From the NCBI GenBank assembly GCA_029224185.1, contig CM055193.1, forward strand, positions 17,267,669 to 17,331,668: 64,000 bases of DNA. Reading direction: 5' to 3'. Made by a program: the position numbers and the translations under genes. The stretch is from Karalla daura. Its lineage: Eukaryota > Chordata > Actinopteri > Chaetodontiformes > Leiognathidae. Positions within the stretch are counted from its first letter, which is position 1, and every line of letters starts with the position of its first letter. This document shows positions 34,942 to 47,402 of this stretch, piece after piece. The notes under the pieces are model-generated. The model was not told where the DNA came from. It did not search any database and saw nothing but the letters and a program-made list of their open reading frames with translations.

Positions 34942-34945
<4 letters not shown>
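34503..34945. other. Non-coding stretch, no gene recognised
   Basis: Nothing recognised between repeat family B and the TG array. Confidence 0.5.

Positions 34946-34980
<35 letters not shown>
34946..34980 (+). repeat. (TG)17 microsatellite
   Basis: Seventeen perfect TG units. Confidence 0.95.
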
Positions 34981-34981
<1 letters not shown>

Positions 34982-36244
34982 CAGTCCTTCCAGTTATGGT
35001 TCACAGCCAGCAACAGAGATAAGAAAGATGCTGAAAGAAAGAGAAGAGAAGGATGGGATGGTCACTGCACCAAAAAGTTCCACCTTGGTGTGTGTGTCAT
35101 TTTAAAGAAAAAAACCTGTTGAGAAGATGTGAGGCACTTGATAAAGCTTCATTATTTAAGTGCTCATGAGATGTAAGAGGTACTTGATTGTGGACTGCTG
35201 AAACTGCAAAGACAGTGTAAAAAATAAACAGCAACAAATTTGATGATTGCTCCTTTAAAGACAGTGAAGTGCAAATAAATCCAGCTAAGTGAAGGTCATC
35301 ACTTGTGTTATCAAACAGTTGTGAGTGTGCCTGGGGAATATATGCATCAGCCTGTTTTCCTTCATCATTCAGCCTCACTGCCTGTTTACCTGTCAACTCC
35401 AGAGACATGTCTTATCCAGCCTCAGAAACACCTCGCCTGCCTGTTTCAAAATGGGCTGCGTAAGCAGGAGAAGAGGCACAACAGAGCAAGAGACTGACAA
35501 AAGACTGAAGCAACAGAGTGGAAGACAAATGGAGGACCAACGCTGCAACTTTCTGATGGAAACACGGTTGTAAATGCATTTATGCACAAATAAATATTTG
35601 CTTTAGATGTTGTGGGTCTACTGAATTGAGATCCTAACCCTATGAGTGCATTTTCTCTGCAGTATCAGCAGCATTCTCCTCCATAGTTTATATCTGCTTT
35701 AATTCATTACACTCTCTATAGTTATTCACATATAGAGACTATGCATTTGACATACATCTTTTTTTTTTTTCAGTGAATGACCTTGTGTTCGAAACATCTT
35801 TGATGCTCTGTCTGTGAAACCCCGTGACCAGTTTCCTCCAGCATTTTTGCCATGGTCTGGATTTATGTGCAAATGCGGTTGCTTAAAAACAGGTCACACT
35901 TCAGTCTTATGGAAGTGTTTAAATATGCTCTGCATTTTTGAAGAGAAGCGAGGAGCTTCATTCTGACAGCACGTCACACTTGGGAAATACAGAAATGATC
36001 CCAATTGCAGATGGTGGAGACGGCGGGTTGATTTCTGTGGTTTAATGAAAGGGAGGTAAAGCTGGCAGAGGCAGATGCAGGTAGGCTGGCTGGATGGTGG
36101 GCTGACAGGCTTGGACCTCCATCCACATAATAAAACTAGTGAAGCTAAATTAAGCATAGGAGCCATTTTAATCAAATCCAAAAATGTGTGCATGTTTTTA
36201 AATCATCCTGTTGCAGCACATCATCATGTTAATATTCACTAATG
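34981..36244. other. Non-coding stretch, no gene recognised
   Basis: AT-rich, with a run of 12 T at 35759-35770. Frames of 60-103 codons on both strands are featureless. Confidence 0.5.
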
Positions 36245-36474
36245 TACAGACCTTTGTGTTCCTCTCTGTACAAATGACTTATTTGGGGTTAAGATCCTAA
36301 ACTCTGAAGATTTCAAGTAATTGATACTAACTATGGTTGAAATATTTGTGTTCCTCATTACAGACCTTTGTGTTCCTCTCTGTACAAATAACTTATTTGG
36401 GGTTAAGATCCTAAACTCTTAAGATTTCAAGTAATTAATACTAACTATGGTTGAAATATTTGTGTTCCTCATTA
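36245..36474 (+). repeat. 114-bp direct tandem duplication
   Basis: Two head-to-tail copies, 36245-36358 and 36359-36472 plus two bases, each starting TACAGACCTTTGTGTTCCTC and ending TTTGTGTTCCTCATTA. I count three substitutions between them: G to A in CAAATGACTT, G to T in AACTCTGAAG and G to A in TAATTGATAC. Each unit contains GTGTTCCTC at both ends, so a short internal homology could have mediated the duplication. There is no coding capacity. Confidence 0.9.
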
Positions 36475-37232
36475 ATTGAATTGGCATGATACAAAACTCA
36501 TATTGCCCAAACAATGTTGTTTTCTCTTTGGCTTTAACTACAAATACCCAAATTGCCATGGGCTCAGAAATATGTTCTACATTATTTATTCCATCTACAA
36601 AAACTGTATGATTCACAATTTATTCTTAATAAATATGCTCCTGGCCAACTTAACTCATGAGTCTGAATTCTCACTGTCGAAAGCTAGCTCCCAAACCAGT
36701 GGCCGGTGGTGATTTGATTGATAAAGAATATGAACATGACAAACTAGTGCGCTGTCACTGCTAACATGATATTACCATAATAAGCAGATTCAAGAGGATT
36801 CCAAGAGAGAAAGAAGATACTCGTTCCACTGTCACATGGGAGAAACACTGTGCTGGAAGTACAAGAGAGTAGGAAGTCATTTTTTACTGGGGAAATGACA
36901 AACATGGAACATTTCTGTCTTTCTCAAGAAGGTGCATTATAACATGAGATGTGAATGGAGGAGGTTAGCGATGTCACTTGCCATTACTCAGGAGCTGACA
37001 GGGCGGCTCTGCAGTGAGGAGCTTTGCCGGCTTTCTTTCACCTCTCAGACTGAGTTCAGAGATCCACCCTTGGCAGCAGCTGAACTTATGATGTTACCCA
37101 GAATTCTTTGCACTTTATTTCATATTCCTGGCACTGTTTCAGGCAGCATTTGATGATGTCAGAAGAGACATTGCTTCAAGGGCCATGTTCTTTGCATCTT
37201 TCTAAACCTCCTCCCTGCTCTCTTTTGATCAC
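36475..37232. other. Non-coding stretch, no gene recognised
   Basis: AT-rich to 36900, then more GC-rich, unique-looking sequence at 36950-37170. No gene recognised. Confidence 0.5.
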
Positions 37233-37252
37233 CCTCTCTCTCTCTCTCTCTC
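37233..37252 (+). repeat. (CT)10 microsatellite
   Basis: Ten CT units within a longer pyrimidine-rich stretch reaching about 37290. Confidence 0.85.
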
Positions 37253-38671
37253 CCTCTCTTTGCCTGTCTTTGTCTCCTTGTAGTCTCTCTCATATTTTAG
37301 ATTCTCACTCTCCTTCCTCATCATCTCACCATGAATCAAAAATAAAAGAATACAACATTCGGAAGCATAATCATGTTTCTTGACCATAAATAAACCCAAT
37401 TGCAAAAAGGAAATACCGTTTTTGTCCTTGTCTTTGACTTTCCTTCCTTTTGTGTAACTTCATTCATTTTGAGAATCCATTTTCCTTCAGCGTCAGTCTC
37501 CCTACTCCATGTCTCTGTTTAATTTTCTCTCCCTCTCTGAGTCTGGTTCTGCCTCTTATCCACGGCCTAACACCACTTTCACATCCCCGCTTTCCTGCGC
37601 TGCATTCATATCAGCAATGTAGAGGAAGCACTCGGCGTGGGGGTGTATAAGCCAGAGGTTTTGTGTGTGCGTGTGTGTGTGCTAGCGTAAAAGGTACCCA
37701 GTGCATCTCTGTAGGCATGTGTTGATGGTCTACAGTCTGTGGTCCTAATCACATCCCCTCACTTCTTTCTCCCAATCTCTCTCTCCCTCTGTCTCAGCTT
37801 AGCTCTCTCTCCACTGATTTGGTCTTCTGTGGGCTGCAGTGACCAGCAGAGCAGAGAAATTGCCTGTTATCTAGGGGGTCGATTCTTCATGGGGTCCCGT
37901 AAATTGCTTTGTATTGACACCCTGTCAGAGTTAGGATCCTCATGTTAACCCTAAGATCTGCCCTCCACTGAGGTGACACTGCCCAGCACCAAGCAGAACC
38001 CCTGTAGTAATGCTCCGGCTGGGGCACGGCTGCAGGGAGATGCTGAGAGCAGGTTAGTGCATGCCAGCGTGCCATGTCTGAGGCTGCCTGCAAGATTCAT
38101 CAACATTAATCTGAATTTTTAAAACAGTCTTGATGCCAGTCTTGATGCCGGTTAGAGTGAAGCAGAGTGAAGACATCACATAATTCAGACCGACGTCCAC
38201 AGTGAATGACCCTTGACAGCTCCAGTTCCTCTTCATAATGTTGTGGGAGGCATTCCATCAAAATCTGGTTTATTAGGACGACACCTATGGTGGCTGGCAG
38301 GGCTCACACAACCCACGGAGGGTGTGACAGATGTGAATGTGAACCACCCACTTGCTGATGGAGAAGAGATGCGTCTGGGTAGTTTGGGAGCCGCATGTCT
38401 CTTCTGACAGGTCTCCCATGCAATCACAAGTCAGACAGTTGTCTTTTTTTTTTGTTATTTGCATGGCAATGCCTCTCAGCATTGCATCATTTTTGACAGT
38501 GCATTAATGACTTTGGACCTGTCAGCCAAAAAAGTAGTTAGATTGAGACAGTTGAAACACCTTTAAATATACTTTTAAAGAAGAAGGAAAACTTGTTCTG
38601 TGAGCACTGGTGTTGTGTTCAACTTGTTCAAAAGTCTGATATAATACACTGATATAATATGGTGGTGAGAG
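37253..38671. other. Non-coding stretch with small repeats
   Basis: Pyrimidine-rich patches lie at 37490-37600 and 37740-37815. A short TG run lies at 37663-37681. A 12-bp tandem pair, CAGTCTTGATGC twice, occupies 38125-38148. 37950-38100 is GC-richer and unique-looking. No gene recognised. Confidence 0.5.
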
Positions 38672-38773
38672 TGACCTAAACATGCATGTTTTTGGACTGT
38701 GGGAGGAAATGGGACGAGTCAGAGAAAACCCAATCACACTTGGAAAGAATTTTCAAGCTGCACACAAAAAGGC
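38672..38773 (-). mobile_element. V-SINE-like fragment, minus orientation
   Basis: ACCTAAACATGCATGTTTTT, GGACTGTGGGAGGAAATG, then CAGAGAAAACCCAATCACAC and CACACAAAAAGGCAA reproduce the V-SINE-like central domain. It is truncated on both sides. Confidence 0.65.
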
Positions 38774-39272
38774 AATTGTACCATCTTCAATTCAATGCTT
38801 TTGTTTTCTGAAATGAATATGCAGGACAGAACTCTTAAGTAGCCAATGATTGCATTAAGTTCTCACCACAGTGTTTCTCCATGCGGTGTGCGCAGCATTA
38901 AGAGGGTGTCATGTGGGAGGTAGAGTGGGTCCACTAAGGCTCTCAGCATCACTCCACCTCCTCCCCGGTAAACACTGGGAGAGCATCCAAACCTCCTACC
39001 ACACCATCGCTGCTTCCCAGACACAGAGCTGAATGCATCTGGACAGGACAGTCTGCCGGTCTGTGTGTGATTCACTGTGTGCTGCTGTGAAGTGTATGGG
39101 TCTGCGCGTGAAGGAGAGGAACACATTCAGAAGGAGGCGAGCGAAAGAAAGTGTGTAATGTATTGTGATAGGAAATCAACTGGGACCGGCATGAGTAGTT
39201 CTGCATATCTCATAAGTCACACAAATAAACAGGCTCACACCAGCTGGCTATTCCTCCTACTTCTTGTATTTC

Positions 39273-39277
<5 letters not shown>
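38774..39277. other. Non-coding stretch, no gene recognised
   Basis: 38870-39070 is GC-richer and unique-looking; an 87-codon minus-strand frame at 38863-39126 has no recognisable domain. Confidence 0.45.

Positions 39278-39323
<46 letters not shown>
39278..39323 (+). repeat. (GT)23 microsatellite
   Basis: Twenty-three perfect GT units. Confidence 0.95.
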
Positions 39324-39324
<1 letters not shown>

Positions 39325-41919
39325 TCATATAAAGAGCTGAGAGCCCCAGGTGGTTCAAACAAAACCAAAGGACATCCTGGAGATGTGCCTGCTCTACCTT
39401 CTATTCTACCTTCTCCTGAGAGCAAGACAGGATCACTGTGTGTTTGAATGTGTTCTTTTATTTCTAGCCACTAAAAGGCTAGAATGAAAGTGAATCATGT
39501 TCTGAATCAAAAATTGGTGCGAACGTCACAGATTTTTTTGTGTGAATGGATAGAAAAATGTGATGTTAAAAAAATGGAGAAAAGACAACCTCAGACAAAA
39601 GGGAAGACGGGAGGAAATATGGAGGTATCTCTTTGATGTGAGCCATTTGTCTCCTTTGTCCTCTTCTCCTCTCCACTTTCCTCTGCCCACTGTCTGAATT
39701 TCACCACACAAAAGAAAAAAAAATAGCACAGACTGGAGGCTGGTTGGCTGGGAACCAGCACCAGGTTTTGTGTGTGTGCATGTGTATGTATGAGATGGAG
39801 AGAGAGAGAGACTATGAAAATACTCTTTAAACATAGTCCACGTCCTGCATTGTCATGCATTGCTATTTCATCATTTTTCATGAAGTCACTTTATCAATTT
39901 GTGGACAATAGTAAATAATATTAATATAAATTAAAATGAAGCAGCCCTTATCTGAGGTTCCAACAATTTTGCTTTGTTAAAATCCTTAGAGAATTACTCC
40001 ACTGTTTGCGGTGGTCTTCTGATCTTTTGTTTTGCATTGCTGTCGGGTCACAGTTCACCCCTGACCAACCCTCTGGTCCATGAAAAGAATTATAAAAAAG
40101 GCAGCTTTCATATTGAACCTCTCCTAGAAAATTGTGGTCCACAAACACATACTGAACTACCACTGAACTCACCAAAAAACACATGAGATTATTTAGAGGA
40201 CACATTTTTTAAACTAGTATCCAACGGGATTAATAATAATTTGTTCATCAAACAGTTTACTTTTGTGCAGAATCATGACGCCTATCAGTCATGTTCCTGT
40301 ACTTCTACATATTAAAATTTACCCCAGTGCCACATTTTACTCAGAATTGTCTTGAATTCTATTCTTTTACTCACTCTAGTATTATTTCACATACTTATTT
40401 CTGACATTTTCCTGACTCAGCTACAATCTCTCCTCAGTGGATCAGTAAAGTCTTATCTTAAGAACAGATCATCCATTTAGCGCACTTTGTCACTGATCCA
40501 ACCGTTCCAATCCATTCCAGTTCTCATGTGAAAGATGGCAGACATTTTTCACACACTTAATGGCCTGTACAGCATGACTCCATGCATGTCAACCTCTGAG
40601 AGAAAGTGAATCACGAAGAGTGAGTGAGAATGGAAACTTCACAGGTACATGGTGGCCAATGAAACACTTATATCCACGTTAAGTCAGTTTTTAAAGCATG
40701 TAAGAACTCAACCAGCCTAACTACAGTATGTGCACATTTGTGAGCTGTTCATGTAATTTTACGCTTTGGAAACCTTGGCAACTTTGTTTCCTACTGAGTG
40801 GCAGCTTCAGTGTTTGGACAGATGTTTACCAAAGCTATTGAGTTTCACACTCTGCAGACGGCATTTTATAAATTTCAAGCACCACTTGAGTGGTTTTCAT
40901 CATCGGCTGTTTATGTTATGGAAAGTTTGAGGCTGTGTCATCAAACATTCAGCTCCAATTTCCACCACTCTCCATAAAACAGCTGGAAAACACAAGATGA
41001 TGAAAAAAATACAAGATGTATGTGTGAGGCCATCTAGTCTGCCTCATGCGCTGGCAGTGGGGTAGGTGCATTTTGCCATATGGCGAAACACTGGTAGTGG
41101 GCAGCAGTCCTGGCTGAGGTCGATCTCGATATGTAAAGGTCAATATCTTACTTAAAGAAACCCCTGCCGTGAACTGCAAATGTCTCCAGGGAGCAAGTGA
41201 GGGGTGAGGGAAAGGGGGAATGTGGGGAAAAAAAGAGATTTCCCACAACACAAGAGCTGCTATTATTCATGTGGAGTTTTTGAAATAAACTCCCTGCAGA
41301 CCTGTGGTGTATTCTCCTACGGGGACCCAGCTGGAGTCAACTCCATTTTCAGCCTGTTGAAGACAGTGGCATCTTGCAGAGGCAGAGAGCAGCGGAGAGA
41401 CTCTGAGGTGAAGCTGGCATGCAGGTGTTAAATGCTAAACTGCCACTACCTGCCAAACACACATGCAGTTGTAAACACACAGTACAAACGTGTGAGTGCA
41501 CTTGAATTTGTGAACACATCCGCAAGCCCAACACCTGTAAAATCTCTCAGGGGTGTTAAAACTCTCTAGGGACTCCTTAAAAAAATAAGGCAAGTGTAAA
41601 AAAACTCTATGGACCTGTCGGAAGGGCTGATCTATTGATAATAGTTATGTACATCATCATGTCCTCATTCATGTCTAAATTTGATAAAACAGGGGAATCT
41701 GAACAGAGGCAGAATATAATGTAAACCACAGGTGTGGTGCAAATCATAGTGTGCCCCCCCACCTCCAAAATATTTTGCATGTACTAAAACTATTCATGCT
41801 CTCAAATGAATGGATGCAAAGAGCCGAAACAGTTTTTTGAACTGGATATCAACAGTGTGCATGCTTCATCTTAAACAAAGCTGGATAAATATGTTCCATC
41901 ACTGTTACTCAAATTAGCC
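39324..41919. other. Non-coding stretch, no gene recognised
   Basis: No gene recognised. A short GA run lies at 39797-39811. 40260-40440 may be a highly decayed interspersed repeat (words such as GTACTTCTACAT and CTCACTCTAG), but I cannot support a family. Confidence 0.45.
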
Positions 41920-42060
41920 CAGTCTGTTGTTTAACAAGGAGCATAAAGTCACATGATTGCAAGACAGCCAATCAATGTAAAGCTAACACAAGGTTGCCAA
42001 ATAAATATCAAACAGATCGTATTGAAAATAGCATCTAAGGTATTTCCGATTAAACCAATG
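41920..42060. repeat. Dispersed repeat family A, copy 1
   Basis: Shares an ordered set of words with 48198-48340: TGTTGTTTAACAAGG versus TGTTGTTTAGCAAGG, AGTCACATGAT in both, AGCCAATCAATGT versus AGCCAATCAGTGT, and CTAAGGTATTTCCG versus TTAAGGCATTTCTG. The two copies differ by indels. It is probably an old mobile element of unknown family. Confidence 0.6.
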
Positions 42061-42243
42061 TTACATTGCTTCTTTTTTCAACGTCAGAGACCAGGACTAA
42101 ATACACTTCTTAACCATTCTGGGTCCCTTTAAGCAGCCAGGTTAACACAGAGAGGTCTTATGATAGTTATAGCCATGTTCAGGAATTGGACTGATGTCTC
42201 AGATTTGGTAGCCTCTGCCTCACTCTTTGGACACAAATGTAGA
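42061..42243. other. Non-coding stretch, no gene recognised
   Basis: Short interval with nothing recognised. Confidence 0.5.
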
Positions 42244-42273
42244 ACACACACACACACACACACACGCACACAC

Positions 42274-42369
<96 letters not shown>
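42244..42369 (+). repeat. Long (CA)n array with CG interruptions
   Basis: About 126 bases of CA repeats, the longest in the window, with single CG steps near 42265 and 42277 and a CGCGCG cluster at 42319-42324. The whole tract alternates pyrimidine and purine. It produces the Cys/Val and His/Thr repeat frames at 42129-42488 and neighbours, which are not genes. Confidence 0.95.
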
Positions 42370-42371
<2 letters not shown>

Positions 42372-44106
42372 GCAAGGTGAAGTACAGCTGTTTATTTTCC
42401 AAAACCAGGGAACGTGGGTGAAGTGGAGCGCATTTGGCTGGAGAGGAGCAGGCCTAGCAGGCTTATGAGAAGTGATCCGGATGCCCACAGAGGGAGCAGA
42501 TTAGATCACGGTATGCAGCAATACAGAATCACTGGGAAGAACGGCCGTGGCCACAACAATGATCCAGTGAAGAGTGGGAGCAGAGCTTGGGTTGAAATCC
42601 TGCCAGGCTGAGGAGCTGATGGACAGGTGGGCAGGTTCAGCAGGTGTGTGCCTCATCGGCAGGGATCCAGGAACCGGGAGAGTGAGAGGAGGACTTCCAC
42701 ACCCACCCACAACACACAGACGCGATGAGAGAGAGACACGAGGGAAAAACTGGCACACTGCTTCAACAAATGGAGTTGAATATTTTGGAAGATATGTTAA
42801 TTTACTTTCTGTTAGTGACTAATATGTGAATATGGACACCTTTTGTCACATCTGTCCCTGAAAAACAAGGCCTTAATGATAAGCTTAGCACAAAGACTGG
42901 TCGCAGCTGCCCAGGCTGTCTGTGAAGATGGAAATATAACACACATGCATTTCCCAGACTCATCGACACACGCATTAACATCATCACTCCGTTCTGCCCT
43001 TCACACAACTCTCCCATTTGGCCCTGTCATCGCAAAAGGAATGAGGAAGACAGAGAGGTGTGAAAGTGCTGCCTGGACCCTGCAATCTTGCCTACAGTTA
43101 AATCTTTCATGTGCGTGCCTGTGAGCGTGTGAATGAGTCTTGTCTCCGCGCCTGTCTGTTTGCACAAATTGTCTGCCATCTTGTTTATCCGTGCACGCAC
43201 GTGTATGAATTTTGACAGTATCCTCGTTTGCCAAGAAAATGTCTCTCCAGAGACCAACAGCATGCCACCACTCTTCTTCGAGGTGTCAGAACGTTGTTTC
43301 CTCCAAACAAAGTGTTGACATCCTGTCTGTGAATCAGACCGCCCTCATACGTTCACATTGGATAGAGCGGACAGCTCCGGCCTCATAATTCAAGCTGAGC
43401 ACTCCACTGGGCTCTGGAATAAGAATAACTGCCACATTTTGATGATACTTGGCCACTAAGTCAAAAAAATCCAATACCAGTGAGAAAGTCGAGCCTGGTT
43501 TGTGTGATTTGTGCACGCATGTACCGCTCCACATGACAGGATGCTATCAGCAGTGATAGCTGACAGTGACTTCAAAAGAAATGCCCTTTCTTGTCAGTCA
43601 GCACTGCAACACTCAGTATGATAAAGCAGCACAAGGTCTTATTTAAGTAGGACCATTAGAAGCCACTAGAGGAGGAAAAATATTGAGATGATGTCAAGGC
43701 AGAATTGCTGCCACTCACTGCGACGAAAAAGAAATTTTGAAAGCCTCATTTGCAAGCTAATGCACTGCCAATCTCCAATGGATGTGTAATTTTGATTCAA
43801 TCAATGTCAGTCCATGGCCCCGGCTGATATTAACTGCCTCCATCTCTAAGACAGGTGTTAATCTTCAGACTTGCTGGGAAAGTTGCAGTCTGACAGCCCC
43901 ACAGTTATATCTTCAGCCTGATGAATGTTGCATTCATGGTTACAGGATATGAACACGTTTCCATATGCAGTTACAATGATTTTTCACCTTTATGTAACAA
44001 GAAACATAAATTTTCTCATTGACCGTCTTGAGCTTATTTGTCACAGCTAAGGAGCTTCATTCAGCATTAGAGATTTAGCATTTTGATATTTCGAAGCAAT
44101 TGAAGC
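42370..44106. other. Non-coding stretch, candidate regulatory block at 43.74-43.87 kb
   Basis: No gene recognised. 42400-42740 is GC-rich relative to the region and unique-looking. 43735-43870 is a candidate conserved element (see findings). Frames of 60-93 codons on both strands are featureless. Confidence 0.45.
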
Positions 44107-44246
44107 ACCTGAAACCAGAGGACCCAGAGAGAGTCCACAGTCGTTAGGGAGAACACGCACACTCCATACATACAGGCCTTGGGTCCAACCAGGCCTTGGG
44201 TCCAACCAGGATTTGAACCAGGGAACTTTTTGTTGTTAGACGACAG
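44107..44246 (-). mobile_element. V-SINE-like fragment, minus orientation, with internal duplication
   Basis: CCTGAAACCAGAGGACCCAG, GGGAGAACACGCACACTCCA and CAGGATTTGAACCAGGGAAC match the central and head regions of the V-SINE-like family in reverse complement. Inside it the 17-mer CAGGCCTTGGGTCCAAC is present twice in tandem, at 44173-44189 and 44190-44206. Confidence 0.6.
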
Positions 44247-47200
44247 TGAAAATCAGAAATTTACCGCGTCATCCATTAAATGGAGTCAGGGTTGTCATTT
44301 TCATGTGACTGATGCAGATAGAAATTTTAGAGATGAAAAAAACCTTATAGCACTTGGTGAACTGGCTCTTTAAACATTCATATTGCCCAGTAGGAACAGT
44401 TTATTAATGAATGTGATAATGAAGAAATATCACCTCAAAATGCCACTTATGCAAACGCTGTGACACTTCCAGGCTGAAAACTGATAGATCTGCACAGTAA
44501 TGAATGAAAATAAACTGACATATTACAACTGTAATTCTCAGCCTCCTCATATTTTGTGCTGTCACTGTTTATAGACCAAATGTGGAGAGTAGCCTCCTGC
44601 ACATACTTTGTCTTTTGTACAGAGAAAACCTGTTCAGACCAAATGAGGGAGTGCATCTGAGGTTTCCTCCTATTAGGGTTATCATTTGTTTGGCTTGTGT
44701 GAGAGCATCAGACAGAGATCAGATGTTAAAAGTCTGCATTATAATGTGTACTGGAGTCTGTGTAGATGTCTGTGTAGTCTGTGTCTGTGTCTGAAGTAGA
44801 GACATGCCGGGAAAGTCCTTTTTTTCAGAATTAATAATCATAGGCTGCAAAATGTTCCAGAAGTGTATCACTGAAGAAGAAATTAATGTTTTTGCTTTGT
44901 GTATTGTGTCGGTAGTTGCCAGGGCTCGGGGGAAATGGGATTGAACACAGCCAAATGTAATACTACTTGAAAACAGTAGGGGGGCCTTACTTCTGTGAGC
45001 AAGAAGCAGAGCTGATGTCCAGTCAGGTCACACTCATGAAATGCATCGTTTACAATGTGTCAGTAAGGCTCACAGCTGACTGCACGTTCAGGTGTTGCAT
45101 CAGTTTGCATGTCATTGGGATCCACAGTATCATAAATGTCAATCTAACGTGAACAGAGTCTGCACTGTGATTTGTTTTCCCTTCTTCGTGGATCGCTTTT
45201 CACAAAGTATGTTTGCTTATTCAATTATTGATGCGGGGTGCTCGGGAAAGGAAAGCTCATGCGCCTCTGGTGAATACAAAATGAAGGCAACGTTAGGATT
45301 TTCATACAAAGCGAGGCTGTGCTCGATAGGTTGCACCAAAGTGAAACCTCACTGTAATCAGTGAGGTCAGGTCGTATCTTCAGAGGATGACGTTGAAAGC
45401 GAGAGAGAGTGCAAAAATATTTTGAAACAACTGCAATATCCCTTTTTGAAAGAGGCCACTAAATTTGGTGCGTCCTCTCAAGATGCTCCAGAATGCCGGA
45501 TGAATGTGTGAGCTGCTTTAAAGAGTCCAAGCAGAGAGGAGCTTTCCTGTGTTGTCACAAAGAAAATGACTTTCAAATGAAAACAAATGCACTGCACACT
45601 TTCTGACAGATTGAGATTGACTAAGTGTTGGCATCATTCTTTGCAATGAATAATAAAAGCTCCCATGTACGCTCATTATTTGGCAGTCCCTTTTGACTGC
45701 TCCATCTGTCTGTCCTGACAGACAAGCAGCTTGTCAATCAGAGGAACCTGCTGCCTGCTGTGGATTAATGGCTGCACCTTTGCAGCACTTCACCCAGACT
45801 GCTCTAATCAATACATTCATAGCGGCATGATCAGAATAATCAAGAGACTGTAATGCAAACAAAGTTACTTGTAGAGATCTCCATGCACTTATGTGTTTCA
45901 GCTCATTTCTATGTGTCTACTACATTGCTATGTTCCCCCAAAACATCAGAAACAAAATAAAGATGGATTATGATTTGTGACAAATTGAATCATAGTTTTG
46001 TTGTCTTGGGCAGGCATCCATCTAATCAGTGACAACAATGTAGTTCATTGCCAAAATGTGGGAAATTACTGAAAGGGAGTCTGACAGATCAGACAGCGTG
46101 AGCAGTCAGATGTTATTACCGGTTTGAAACAAATGCCCGACTCATTCAGAGTTAACACAAAGGAGCGTTCATCTGTCTGACTTCCTGCTCCAACCACAGG
46201 TTTCCTGAGCAGTGAGGGTTTTGACCTCAGTTCCAGTAAAGCGATTTATATAATCTGACAAAACCAATTTTGTGCATGTTTTTGTCCTCAGTTCCTTTTG
46301 TCTTAGTATTAAGTTTTTATAATCAGCAGAGATGAAGGTCACAAGTCCACACACGGGATCTTTAGTCTTCGGTCCTTTCAGTTTCCTGGCTGCACAAAAA
46401 CATAAGAAGGTTAACACCTTAGATTGAATAATTATATGAAAACACCCATGAAAGGCTCTTTTTTTTCAGGGCCTTCAATGGAAGAGGAGTTCAGTTTGAA
46501 ATCCTTTGGAGAGCTGCCTGTGAGTGTAGCCCTCTTTGCCGATCGCGGCTCTGCGTCTGCTCTCCAGGCTCCCTCTCACAGCGCCCCTGATCAAAGACGC
46601 TGCGCGCACCGACAAACACTCCATGTCATATGCCTGGGAAGAAAGCACAAGTGTTTTGCCACAAAAAAGAAAATAGCGCAAAATGAACAAAGAAGAAGAG
46701 GGGAAAAAAAGAGCGGAGTGAAAAAAAGGGGCTTTCAAGCAAGAGGGCACACAAATCAGACGACATCCAGGTGTGTCCCTTCCCAAGTTGCAAAACAAAA
46801 GCCAGAAAGTTTGACAAAGATGTTTGGGAGTGGGAATAGACCAAAGGTGTCATTGCTTTAGGACAAATGTCATAAACAGGTCCAGACAAAGATTCATGAT
46901 TTCGTTTGTTAAGAGGCCCAGTAACATAAGGTGTCATCTGAGGAAAAAGATTGTTCCCCAGTTTTGTGAAATCAACAAGTAACTTAAACAACTTTGTTTT
47001 CCCCATGGCTGTACATTTTTTTGTAAGCCATGGGGCAATGCTCTCCCTAGCTTCTCACATTTGAAGACAAATAAGCTATAATGTTTTTCAAGGGACAAAG
47101 AACGACATTTGAAAGACATAGATAATAATAACAACCAAAATAACCAATGGTAATATCTGGCAATCCATGTATTATCTTGCTCACTTTTTTTATAGAGCAG

Positions 47201-47253
47201 TGTCTGCGGAAGGTCCAGGACACATAAAATAAAGGTGGGGAATACATGTCACA
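44247..47253. other. Non-coding stretch, candidate regulatory blocks
   Basis: No gene recognised. 45700-45860 is a candidate conserved element. 46510-46620 is CpG-rich compared with its surroundings. A 9-bp perfect hairpin, ACCTCACTG and CAGTGAGGT with a 4-base loop, lies at 45346-45367. Minus-strand frames around 46934-47277 have no recognisable domain. Confidence 0.4.
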
Positions 47254-47402
47254 GGTCAATTTATGTTCTCCAATCAACCTAAATATGCATATTTTTGGGT
47301 TGTTGGAGGAGACCAGAGATCAAACTAGTAGGCTAGAATTTGGGTTGTGGATGGTTCCTGCTATGGGGTGACAGTGCTATTCACTAAACCATGATTTTAC
47401 CC
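47254..47402 (-). mobile_element. V-SINE-like fragment, minus orientation
   Basis: CAATTTATGTTCTCCAATCA then ACCTAAATATGCATATTTTT, GGGTTGTTGGAGGAGACC and a head remnant GGGGTGACAGTGCTATTCAC follow the family order in reverse complement. It is well diverged, with the internal CACACAGAAAGG section missing. Confidence 0.55.

Noticed and set aside
42129..42488. 119-codon minus-strand and 102-codon plus-strand frames
   Set aside because: Cys/Val and His/Thr repeats are direct translation of the CA array.
45346..45367. Perfect 9-bp hairpin ACCTCACTG/CAGTGAGGT as a terminator or structured RNA
   Set aside because: Hairpins this size are expected by chance a few times in 64 kb, and no transcript context exists.
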